From NCBI GenBank assembly GCA_036554605.1, contig DATBMY010000008.1, positions 1-6,821 of the forward strand: DNA of 6,821 nucleotides, in the 5' to 3' direction. The notes beneath the pieces were generated by a model, which saw only the letters and a list, made by a program, of their open reading frames with translations, had not been told where the DNA came from and searched no databases. Shown in pieces: positions 1 through 6,057 of this stretch (within the stretch, counting starts at the first letter, position 1; each line of letters begins with the position of its first letter). This DNA is from DATBMY01 sp036554605 (GTDB lineage: Bacteria; Acidobacteriota; Blastocatellia; UBA7656). Made by a program: the position numbers and the translations under genes.

Positions 1-236
1 TGCATCAAGCGATAGTCGATTATCTAACACCCATACTTGGCGAAGCCACCGCGCAGAACCTTATAAGACATTACTGCATACGGATGCGAATGTCGGTTGA
101 AGATGTAAGGGCGCGGCATTTAGGTGAGCTTGCCGACGCAATGCGCCCAATGCTCGCCGTGTGGCTGGGGTCGGAAGGCGCGACCCGCGTGGCCGAAGAG
201 ATTGCAGAATTGGCACGAGGAGATAATTCAAGATGA
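1..236 (+). CDS. C-terminal part of an unrecognised helical protein (5' end outside window)
   Basis: An open frame runs from the window edge (codons in phase with base 3) to a TGA at 234-236, giving 77 residues of a longer protein. I do not recognise the family. The visible part is rich in Ala, Leu, Glu and Arg, has no transmembrane segment, and looks like three to four amphipathic helices: residues 1-22 (with LTPILGEAT), 32-50 (SVEDVRARHLGELADAM) and 55-73. It has one Cys (residue 25) in an RHYC motif. It could be a small helical output or adaptor domain at the end of a larger protein. Internal ATGs near base 92 have no ribosome binding site, so a separate small gene is less likely. The stop overlaps the next start as ATGA (233-236), so this gene and the membrane protein gene after it are very probably co-transcribed and translationally coupled. 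Function unknown. Confidence 0.6.
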   Translation, partial: HQAIVDYLTPILGEATAQNLIRHYCIRMRMSVEDVRARHLGELADAMRPMLAVWLGSEGATRVAEEIAELARGDNSR

Positions 237-1108
237 GTTCAAAGTCGGTTGTAGCGCCTTTCATCGTTTCGCTCGTCGCGCTGCCGGTGATCTTCGCACT
301 TGCTACGACGATGGGCGACGCCGCGCAGGGTGACTCGCTTCGCCAGGCGCTTTTTGCCGCCACCGTTGTGATTGAAGCGGTCGCTTTGTGGAAAGCCGCC
401 TCGGCGAGAAAGATATTTTCCGCGGAGGATTCGGGCCGGCTCGCCTGGACGCTCATCCTCGCTTTCCTTGCGGTGCGACTCGTGGCGGAGCTAAGGCTTG
501 TGACACTCACATTCGGCCTCATCGCTATTCCGGCCCGCTTGGAAGATGCCTCGCAAGGCACATACTTTTACGTAGTTGTATTGCGCTATATTTACACCGC
601 GAGCGACCTGCTCTTTGTGGGAGCGCTGGCGGCGGCCATCTCTGCTTACAAGAGCACGGGACTTCAATTCGAGATACTCAAGCGCGACTATCTTTATATG
701 GGTCTGCTGTGGTCGCTGCCGTTTTTGACTTTCCTCTTTCGAGGCAACCTCGATCTGGGCGGATTGCTCAAGACCGACGACACGATCGCGGCTTACCGCA
801 TGGTGGCCGTCTGTGTGGGCGCAATGATCGCATCGCTCTGCATAGTGGTCCGCCGTTACGCGATACAGATGGGAGGAGGCGCGGTGGCCCGAGTGTGGAA
901 TACAGTGGTGATTGCGGGGACGGCTCGCGCGGCATCGTTTCTCGTGCTGGCGCTCATGTCAAAATGGTGGGAGCCGGGCGCCAAGTTTATCGAGCAGTAT
1001 CTGCTATGGGTATTTGCCTGCTGCTGGCTGATTGCCGCGCTTTATCAACAGGAGATCCTGCCGCGGGTCGCTAAATCGAGGCTTGCCGCCGTGGCGGCCG
1101 GACGTTAA
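233..1108 (+). CDS. Integral membrane protein with about eight transmembrane helices, function unknown
   Basis: This encodes 291 residues. The ATG at 233 overlaps the preceding stop codon, and a GAGGAG at 217-222 lies about 10 bp upstream, which supports this start. Hydrophobic segments lie near residues 6-26, 36-55, 70-99, 111-137, 153-170, 187-208, 221-243 and 252-272, so about eight helices. The loops are short and there is no soluble domain. Basic residues cluster after helix 6 (VVRRYA) and at the C terminus (RVAKSRLA), which suggests those face the cytoplasm. I see no transporter signature, no metal-binding His/Cys cluster and no protease motif. The architecture resembles multi-helix sensor or scaffold proteins that work with a partner. 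The translationally coupled helical gene before it is the obvious candidate partner, but that is inference. The gene converges on the zinc-ribbon gene with only 13 bp between stops, and no terminator hairpin is visible there. Confidence 0.8.
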   Translation: MSSKSVVAPFIVSLVALPVIFALATTMGDAAQGDSLRQALFAATVVIEAVALWKAASARKIFSAEDSGRLAWTLILAFLAVRLVAELRLVTLTFGLIAIPARLEDASQGTYFYVVVLRYIYTASDLLFVGALAAAISAYKSTGLQFEILKRDYLYMGLLWSLPFLTFLFRGNLDLGGLLKTDDTIAAYRMVAVCVGAMIASLCIVVRRYAIQMGGGAVARVWNTVVIAGTARAASFLVLALMSKWWEPGAKFIEQYLLWVFACCWLIAALYQQEILPRVAKSRLAAVAAGR

Positions 1109-1121
1109 TGAAAAGTCCGCC

Positions 1122-1622
1122 CTAACGCTTTATCGTTATGGCGCCGAAGACGCTCGTCGCGTCTATATGGATTCTGCGCACGGTCCGCTCGTAGCCGGGC
1201 GTTACATATTCGTTGACGCTAAAAAAACCGTTGCCCAGAGCGTGGTCGCGCACCTTTATTCCGCTAAGCATTGAAACGCCCGTCACCCGCACGCCTACGT
1301 CGGAAGGCACGATAACCTCCGCGCCGCCGAAGATCGCATAGATGTTTATACGCATCTCGCCCGCGGGCAGCGGCTGCGCCGAGAGGTCGAGTACTACCTG
1401 GCCGAAGACCGCCGCGGCGCTGTGGCCTGAAAGGTCTCGCGCTTCGTTCGTTATTACCTCGGAATGAAATATCCCCATCGTAGTGCCGCCCGCGCGCCTC
1501 GCGCTGTAACGCCGGTTAAGCTCCTTGTCGGCGAGCGCCGTCGCGACCCGTCCGAGATTCGCTCCGCACGACCTGCAAAAATTATCCGTATTCGAAGGTG
1601 TCCCGCATTTTGGGCAATACAT
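1122..1622 (-). CDS. Zinc-ribbon protein with LiaF-like C-terminal domain
   Basis: This encodes 166 residues. The first 20 form a zinc ribbon, C3-x2-C6-x9-C16-x2-C19 (CPKCG...CRSCG). A basic, probably flexible linker follows (about 25-48, with NRRYSARR). Residues 49-166 are beta-rich with repeated short strands and FG turns (VFGQVVLDL, IFGGAEVIVP, SVFGAITIKR). This matches the LiaF C-terminal domain family (cell wall-active antibiotics response, DUF2154). In Bacillus, LiaF is a membrane inhibitor of the LiaRS cell-envelope stress system. Here there is no transmembrane segment and no signal peptide, so the protein is probably cytoplasmic, and the zinc ribbon replaces the usual membrane anchor. 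No histidine kinase or response regulator is in the window. The start is supported by AGGAG at 1629-1633, 6 bp from the ATG, and by a promoter at 1649-1677. The fold assignment is from motif pattern; the function is inferred. Confidence 0.78.
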   Translation of the reverse strand: MYCPKCGTPSNTDNFCRSCGANLGRVATALADKELNRRYSARRAGGTTMGIFHSEVITNEARDLSGHSAAAVFGQVVLDLSAQPLPAGEMRINIYAIFGGAEVIVPSDVGVRVTGVSMLSGIKVRDHALGNGFFSVNEYVTPGYERTVRRIHIDATSVFGAITIKR

Positions 1623-1648
1623 TCTCTTCTCCTAAGGCTCAACAGCGC

Positions 1649-1677
1649 ATGCTAGCGAAGTCATTCTCATCTGTCAC
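1649..1677 (-). promoter_or_regulatory. Predicted sigma70-type promoter of the zinc-ribbon/LiaF-like gene
   Basis: On the minus strand, GTGACA (1672-1677, five of six matches to TTGACA) is followed after exactly 17 bp by TAGCAT (1649-1654, four of six matches to TATAAT). Transcription would start near 1642, about 20 bp before the ATG. The next good element downstream is the AGGAG ribosome binding site at 1629-1633. Predicted from consensus only. Confidence 0.45.
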
Positions 1678-1713
1678 CTGCCGGGCGTAATTAAGCGAAC
1701 GATAAAAATCACG

Positions 1714-1742
1714 GTGACTATTGTCGACTTCCAAACTATAAT
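1714..1742 (+). promoter_or_regulatory. Predicted sigma70-type promoter of the CarboxypepD_reg/TPR gene
   Basis: GTGACT (1714-1719, four of six matches to TTGACA), a 17 bp spacer, and a perfect TATAAT (1737-1742). The start of transcription would be near 1749, giving a leader of about 27 bases that contains the ribosome binding site. It stands back to back with the opposite promoter, with 36 bp between the two -35 boxes, enough for one shared regulator site, although no clear operator palindrome is seen. Confidence 0.6.
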
Positions 1743-1758
1743 GCTGACACTACAGTCC

Positions 1759-1766
1759 AAGGAGGT
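1759..1766 (+). promoter_or_regulatory. Strong Shine-Dalgarno sequence (AAGGAGGT)
   Basis: AAGGAGGT is a full-length complement to the 16S rRNA 3' end and lies 9 bp before the ATG at 1776. It fixes that start and suggests high translation of the secreted TPR protein. Confidence 0.8.
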
Positions 1767-1775
1767 TTCCATTCC

Positions 1776-2777
1776 ATGCAGGGGCGAAGCCTTTTTCCCG
1801 CGCTAACGATAATATTGCTTGCCGCCGTCGCCTCGGCTCAGAACAACAACACGATACTGGGCAAGGTTCGCTCTACGAGCGGGGCCGCGGTAAATAACGC
1901 CATAGTCGAATTGAGGATCGGCGGAGGGGCGATGATCGCCCAGACGGTAACGCGTACCGAGGGAGACTTTGCTTTCGCGAATCTGGTCGCGGGCGAATAC
2001 GAGATAGCCGTCACTATGGCGGGCTACGAGCCGGCGGTACAGAGGGCCCGCTTCCATGATGCCGGCAGAATGAATTCCATGGAGGTAATTAATGTCGAGG
2101 TTTTGATACGCCCAAGGGCGGACCCGGCGCCCACCCCGCCGGGCACGAACTTCGTGCAGGACGTTCCAAAGGCCGCGCGCGCCGCTTATGACAGAGGCGT
2201 TTCGAGACTGCGCGAGGGGAAACCGGACGAGGGCGTGCGGCTGCTGCGCGAGGCCATCGCTCAATTCGATACTTATTTCGACGCGCACTTCGCTCTAGGC
2301 GTAGAGCTGTTCAGACAGGGCAAGGACGCCGACGCGATAGGCCAGTTCGAGCGTTGCCGTCTTATCAACGACAGGCAGGACGGGATTTATTACATGTTCG
2401 GGCTGGTAATGCTCAAGCAGCAAAAATTCGGAGTCGCCGAATACTCATTCGCTCAAGCAGTCAGCCTCAACTCGAACAACGCGCTCTCCCATTATTACCT
2501 GGGGCAGACGATGATTGAGATCGCTCTGCGCACGGCCGATGACTCTCAGAGAGCGCAAAGATTGGATAGCGCGGATAAAGAACTCGACCGGGCTTGGGAG
2601 CTGAGCCAAAAGCGAATCAACGGTGTCCACCTTCAGCGCGCCCGCATACACGAAAGGCGCGGCGACAAGCAATCGGCCGCGCGCGAGCTTGAAAGCTACT
2701 TGAAGGCTGAGCCTAATGCCAAAAACGCCGCCTCAATCCGAGAAGCCATCACAAAACTGCGCGGCGACAAGAAATAG
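1776..2777 (+). CDS. Secreted protein with carboxypeptidase regulatory-like domain and TPR repeats
   Basis: This encodes 333 residues. A signal peptide covers residues 1-21 (basic MQGR, hydrophobic ALTIILLAAVA, cleavage after ASA before Q22), so the protein is exported. Residues about 25-112 form a carboxypeptidase regulatory-like beta-sandwich, with GKVRSTSGAAVNNAIVEL, the GDFAFANLVAGEYEIAV core and AGYEP. A Pro-rich linker (115-124) follows. From about 132 come TPR helices: 132-165, 166-199, 201-234, about 235-275 with an insertion (TADDSQRAQRLDSADK), and 283-316. Both domains are non-catalytic, so a binding or scaffold role in the cell envelope is likely; the partner is unknown. This pairing is common in acidobacterial proteomes. 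Expression appears to be from its own strong promoter and ribosome binding site. No gene follows on this strand; the next element is the G-rich array starting 3 bp after the stop. Confidence 0.85.
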   Translation: MQGRSLFPALTIILLAAVASAQNNNTILGKVRSTSGAAVNNAIVELRIGGGAMIAQTVTRTEGDFAFANLVAGEYEIAVTMAGYEPAVQRARFHDAGRMNSMEVINVEVLIRPRADPAPTPPGTNFVQDVPKAARAAYDRGVSRLREGKPDEGVRLLREAIAQFDTYFDAHFALGVELFRQGKDADAIGQFERCRLINDRQDGIYYMFGLVMLKQQKFGVAEYSFAQAVSLNSNNALSHYYLGQTMIEIALRTADDSQRAQRLDSADKELDRAWELSQKRINGVHLQRARIHERRGDKQSAARELESYLKAEPNAKNAASIREAITKLRGDKK

Positions 2778-2780
2778 TGG

Positions 2781-2808
2781 TCAGGGGTCAGGGGTCAGGG
2801 GTCAGGGA
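2781..2808 (+). repeat. 7-bp G-rich tandem array (TCAGGGG, four units)
   Basis: Three exact TCAGGGG units (2781-2801) and a fourth, TCAGGGA (2802-2808), start 3 bp after the TPR gene stop. The four G runs separated by TCA fit the G-quadruplex pattern on the plus strand. Bases 2782-2794 are perfectly complementary in inverted orientation to 2899-2911. The heptamer form recalls the short tandemly repeated sequences (STRR) known from cyanobacteria, though I do not claim relationship. Confidence 0.85.
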
Positions 2809-2850
2809 TTATCCGTGAGACAGTTTTGAAATTTGAAATCCCAGATTTGA

Positions 2851-2911
2851 GATAGGCGATAGACTATCCCCTGTAAGCTGTCCCCTATCCGGCCTCGGCC
2901 CCTGACCCCTG
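2851..2911. repeat. Nested inverted repeats closing the spacer between convergent genes
   Basis: The 13-bp sequence at 2899-2911 (CCCCTGACCCCTG) is the reverse complement of 2782-2794 in the tandem array. Inside that pair, GATAGG (2851-2856) matches CCTATC (2884-2889), and GATAG-A-CTATC (2858-2868) is a tight palindrome. Two similar pieces around TCCCCT occur near 2867 and 2881. The spacer lies between the ends of two convergent genes, so the structure may end transcription from both sides, but there is no U-tract of the classical intrinsic terminator. Confidence 0.55.
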
Positions 2912-2926
2912 GCTCCCGGCCCCCGG

Positions 2927-4360
2927 CTACTGCCTGCCGTTTGTGGCTTCGACTTTTGAAAGCATCGCGGTGATCGCTGTTCTATCGATTAGCCTGCCAC
3001 CGACTATCACTGAGTTTATAAGCTTCGTATTCGCGATATCAGAGAGCGGGTCCGCGTCCAGCAAGACGAGGTCGGCGATCTTGCCCTTCTCGATTGTGCC
3101 TACGGTCGCGAGCTGCCCGGCATATTCCGCCGCGTTTCGCGTGGCGGCTTGCAGCGCTTCCATGGGCGTGAGCCCGGCTTTCACCAGGAGCGCAAGCTCG
3201 TCGTGGAGGCTGAAGCCAGGAAATACATAAGGGTTGGGCGTGTCCGTACCGGCAATGATACGAACCCCGGCGCGCTGCATCGCGCCAATGATTTCGAGTT
3301 GCTTCTGGAATACGCGCTTCGCTACGGCGTTGTCTTCGGCTGAGCGCCGGTTCTGGCCGAACGCTGTAGGCCCCCACATGCCGCTCTTGATGAAAGCCGG
3401 CATGTACTTGAGCCGCGCGTCGCTCCTGAAATCAGCATCGCCGATATAAGCAATCGCGCGCAGCACCGTAAGCGTAGGCGACATCCACGTGCCGTTCTTT
3501 TTGAAGCGCGCGAAAAGCGCCGCGGCTTTCTTTTCGTCATAAGTGTCCGCGGCCTTCGCGTTGTCGTGTATGAACATTGCTACGAGAGCATTTGTGTTTG
3601 ATGCCCGGCGCTCCTCCACCTCGCGAACCAGCTCTTCTTCTTTCGACGAACACCCTTGCAGGACTCCCGTCAGGTGCTCGATGCTCTTCTGGCCGGCGTC
3701 GGACGCCTCGGCCACGCTCACCGCGCTCGGCACGTGCCCGGCGAATGGTATGCCCTGGCGGCGGGCTTCGGCCGCTATCGCGAAATAAGCATCGCGCGGC
3801 AGCAGCGAATAGACCTTTACGAAATCCGACCCGCCCTGCTTTACGGTTGTAACAGCCTTTGTCCCTTCATCAGCGCTGGCGACCGCGACCGACCCGGGCC
3901 ATACCGGCTTGGGTCCGTCGACTATGGGACCGGCGGCGATAATGCGGGGACCGAGCAGCTTGCCCTCCTTTATCTCGTCTCGCCATTGCTTGAGCATCGG
4001 CAGCGGGGCGAACATATCACGCACACCCGTCACCCCGTTGGCGATGAAGAGCGGAAGAAAAAGCTCTTTGAGGAACTGGTGAACGTGCATGTCCCACAGG
4101 CCGGGTATTAAATACTTTCCCTTTGCGGAGACGACCTCGGCCCCCGTTGGCACGCGCACCTTGCCGGTCTTTCCGATTTCGGCTATGCGATCGCCCGTAA
4201 TTACGACCGTCATGCCGGCCATCGGCTTCGCGCCCGTCGCATCAATTACCGTCACGTCGGTAAAGACCACCGGCCTTGCCCGGCCGTCGCCCGCGGCCTG
4301 CGCCCTCGCGCCCACGGGCGTCAAAAGCATGATCAACAGCAACAAGCATATTCTCTTCAT
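2927..4360 (-). CDS. Secreted imidazolonepropionase-like amidohydrolase
   Basis: This encodes 477 residues from the ATG at 4360. A signal peptide covers 1-20 (MKRICLLLLIMLLTPVGARA, then Q21), so it works outside the cytoplasm. The amidohydrolase features are in order: beta-sandwich start (VVFTDVTVIDATG, 31-43), GLWDMHVH with H92 and H94, K182 in DFVKVY (candidate carboxylated metal-bridging lysine), H209 in FAGHVP, H229 in SIEHLTG, D373 in IAGTDTPNP, and the C-terminal sandwich (GTIEKGKIADLVLLDADPL, 421-439). All metal ligands of a two-metal centre seem present, so it should be an active hydrolase of amide, peptide or lactam bonds; the substrate is unknown. A GTG at 4381 overlapping the upstream stop (GTGA) would add 7 residues, but GGAGG at 4366-4370 sits 5 bp before the ATG and the signal peptide begins there. 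It is last in the likely transporter operon, 17 bp after the permease stop. Confidence 0.88.
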   Translation of the reverse strand: MKRICLLLLIMLLTPVGARAQAAGDGRARPVVFTDVTVIDATGAKPMAGMTVVITGDRIAEIGKTGKVRVPTGAEVVSAKGKYLIPGLWDMHVHQFLKELFLPLFIANGVTGVRDMFAPLPMLKQWRDEIKEGKLLGPRIIAAGPIVDGPKPVWPGSVAVASADEGTKAVTTVKQGGSDFVKVYSLLPRDAYFAIAAEARRQGIPFAGHVPSAVSVAEASDAGQKSIEHLTGVLQGCSSKEEELVREVEERRASNTNALVAMFIHDNAKAADTYDEKKAAALFARFKKNGTWMSPTLTVLRAIAYIGDADFRSDARLKYMPAFIKSGMWGPTAFGQNRRSAEDNAVAKRVFQKQLEIIGAMQRAGVRIIAGTDTPNPYVFPGFSLHDELALLVKAGLTPMEALQAATRNAAEYAGQLATVGTIEKGKIADLVLLDADPLSDIANTKLINSVIVGGRLIDRTAITAMLSKVEATNGRQ

Positions 4361-4365
4361 AGCGT

Positions 4366-4370
4366 CCTCC
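4366..4370 (-). promoter_or_regulatory. Shine-Dalgarno sequence deciding the amidohydrolase start
   Basis: GGAGG on the minus strand lies 5 bp before the ATG at 4360 and within the short gap after the permease stop at 4378. It favours this ATG over the GTG at 4381, whose extra residues would precede a complete signal peptide. Confidence 0.7.
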
Positions 4371-4377
4371 ACCTCAA

Positions 4378-5940
4378 TCACAGGTTGTTTGACAGGAACT
4401 CGCGCACGACTTCTTTTATGTCGCGCCGCTCGCCGTCGACCGCATAGTTGAGACGGCGCATCTCGGCGTCGGTCAACTTGCCCGCGAGCAATAGGGCGGC
4501 CTCTCGGATTTCAGGATAACGCTCCAGCGTTTCGCGTCGAAATACGGGCGCCGCCTCGTAGGGCGGAAAATACCTGCGGTCGTCTTCGAGCTGAAACAGG
4601 TCGAGCTTTTCGATCAACCCATCCGTAGAGTTGCCCGCGATCAAATCGACGGTCCCGTTGGCGAGCGCCTGGTAAGTCAGCGACAGGTCCATCTCGCGCG
4701 GCGGCTCGGCGAACCTCAAGCCGTATGCGCGCGCGAAACCCGCGTAGCCGTCTTCACGTGACATGAAATCCTGCCCGAACCCGGCCCTCCACTCCGGTGC
4801 ATACGCGGACGCGTCCGAGATTGTTCTAAGCCCCAGCCGCCGCGCTTGCTCTCCCCGCACGAGTATCGCGAACGTGTTATTAAATCCGAGAGGCTCAAGC
4901 CACACCAGGCCCAGCTTTGACTCATATTCTCGCTTGACCTGATCATAAACCGCCCGCGCATCGGTTATGGGCGGGTGCTTTAATATAGAAGTAAAGGCTG
5001 TGCCGGTATATTCGACGTAGGCGTCTATCTGCCCTTCAACGAGCGCCCGGTGGCAGAGGTCGCCGCTAAGCTCGAACTGGCGCTCGACCACTAACGGGGT
5101 CCTCGCCTCGATCACTTGAGCGATCAGCTCAGCGAGAATTCTCGACTCGGTAAAATCCTTCGAGCCGACCACTATGCGGGCGGCCGGGTCCATGGCGGCG
5201 CGCTCGCTTGCCGGGTTTGAATCCTTCGCGAGCATTATCCCGAGCCCGATCACCACGAGCGCGGCGATGGCGGCGGCCGCGAGCTTCGCGCGACTTGCGG
5301 CGCTACTGGGCCCGGGCGCAAGGCGGCGCTCGACGCGCCCCAACACAAAATCGGCTCCCAGAGCCAGTATGGCGGCGGGCACCGCGCCAGCCAGGATCAC
5401 CGTGCGGTCGACGGTCCTCAGCCCGCGAAATATGTACATCCCCAGCCCCCCCGCGCCTATGGCGGCCGCGACGGTCGCCGTGCCGATGGAGATGACCGTT
5501 GCCACCCGCACTCCGGCTATTATCACGCTCATCGCCAGCGGCAGCTCTACCTGAGAAAGCATCTGCCAACCGGTCATTCCCATCCCGCGCGCCGCCTCTC
5601 GCACGTGAGGGTCAACGCCCATAATGCCGGTGAAGGTATTACGGATTATGGGGAGAAGCGAGTATAGAAAAAGCGCGATTATTGCGGGCAGACGCCCGAT
5701 GCCGTACGCGCCGAGCACCGGGATGAGAAAGCCGAACAGCGCCAGGCTCGGTATCGTCTGCAAGACGTTTGCTACGGCAAGCACCGGCTTTGAAAGCGAC
5801 TGCCGCCTGGTAAGCAGTATGCCTACGGGAATGCCGACGGCAATGGCCGCGCCCGTCGCCACGGCGACAAGCAGCAGGTGATCGAGCGTCAACTGCAAGA
5901 CCTCGCGGCGGTTCGCTATGAAGAAGTCGATCAGGTCCAT
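4378..5940 (-). CDS. OpuC/EgtU-type ABC importer: fused permease and substrate-binding protein
   Basis: This encodes 520 residues. Residues 1-205 are an OpuC-type permease with about six helices and the cytoplasmic EAA loop (EAARGMGMTGWQML, 115-128) that docks the ATPase. A further helix (about 219-238) crosses the membrane, and residues 255-518 are a type of substrate-binding domain specific for quaternary amines (VGSKDFTES 258-266, IDAYVEYTGTA 305-315, GFNNTFAILV 352-361, GNSTDGLIEKL 436-446). The family takes up choline, glycine betaine or carnitine (OpuB/OpuC) or ergothioneine (EgtU, which has this same fusion). Y308 and Y311 are candidate aromatic cage residues. Fusion gives two binding domains per transporter. 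The start is firm at its upper bound, because a TAG in frame lies at 5947-5949, but no Shine-Dalgarno sequence is visible before the ATG. The ATPase gene lies 163 bp upstream across a repeat pair. Confidence 0.92.
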   Translation of the reverse strand: MDLIDFFIANRREVLQLTLDHLLLVAVATGAAIAVGIPVGILLTRRQSLSKPVLAVANVLQTIPSLALFGFLIPVLGAYGIGRLPAIIALFLYSLLPIIRNTFTGIMGVDPHVREAARGMGMTGWQMLSQVELPLAMSVIIAGVRVATVISIGTATVAAAIGAGGLGMYIFRGLRTVDRTVILAGAVPAAILALGADFVLGRVERRLAPGPSSAASRAKLAAAAIAALVVIGLGIMLAKDSNPASERAAMDPAARIVVGSKDFTESRILAELIAQVIEARTPLVVERQFELSGDLCHRALVEGQIDAYVEYTGTAFTSILKHPPITDARAVYDQVKREYESKLGLVWLEPLGFNNTFAILVRGEQARRLGLRTISDASAYAPEWRAGFGQDFMSREDGYAGFARAYGLRFAEPPREMDLSLTYQALANGTVDLIAGNSTDGLIEKLDLFQLEDDRRYFPPYEAAPVFRRETLERYPEIREAALLLAGKLTDAEMRRLNYAVDGERRDIKEVVREFLSNNL

Positions 5941-5954
5941 ACCATGCTAAGGGA

Positions 5955-5994
5955 GAAGGGGTGAAAGGGTGAAGGGGTGAAGGGGTGAAGGGGT
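5955..5994 (+). repeat. 8-bp tandem array, left arm (GAAGGGGT, five units)
   Basis: Five units read on the plus strand: GAAGGGGT at 5955, 5971, 5979 and 5987, and the variant GAAAGGGT at 5963. The array ends 14 bp before the permease start (5940 on the minus strand). Five G runs spaced by four or five bases give a G-quadruplex pattern on the plus strand; the operon mRNA carries the C-rich complement. It faces the same unit in the opposite orientation at 6058-6121. Confidence 0.9.
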
Positions 5995-6057
5995 GATGGC
6001 GTGTGTATAAGGATCGTTGAATAAATGAAGTAAGCCCGAAGGGCCGAAAGCCAAATC
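5995..6057. other. 63-bp core between the two facing arrays
   Basis: This AT-richer core joins the two arrays. It contains a short GCCC-GAA-GGGC stem (6034-6044) and, on the minus strand, a weak TATACA-like hexamer near 6005-6010 without a good -35 box. There is no open reading frame and no ribosome binding site. As RNA it would be the loop of a long hairpin made by the two arrays. Confidence 0.5.

Noticed and set aside
61..561. Minus-strand open frame of 166 codons across the first two genes
   Set aside because: It is rich in Ser, Ala and Arg, has no ribosome site, and lies antisense to two well-supported coding frames with domain-like helices. It is a shadow of GC-rich codon usage.
388..1074. 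Plus-strand open frame of 228 codons inside the membrane protein gene
   Set aside because: It is Arg/His/Gly-rich with no domain pattern and no start signal, while the overlapping frame shows eight clean hydrophobic helices.
3656..4111. Plus-strand open frame of 151 codons opposite the amidohydrolase
   Set aside because: The opposite frame carries the complete set of amidohydrolase metal ligands; this one has no recognisable motif or ribosome site.
4379..4381. GTG start of the amidohydrolase overlapping the permease stop
   Set aside because: The ATG at 4360 has GGAGG 5 bp upstream and starts a complete signal peptide; the GTG would add seven residues with acidic character before it. Coupling through GTGA remains possible but less likely.
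6005..6033. Internal promoter for the permease in the core (TATACA-like hexamer)
   Set aside because: No -35 box with more than two or three matches lies at suitable distance, so I cannot support it from the sequence.
6034..6044. Intrinsic terminator in the core between the arrays
   Set aside because: The GCCC-GAA-GGGC stem is only 4 bp with a 3-base loop and has no following U-tract on the operon strand.
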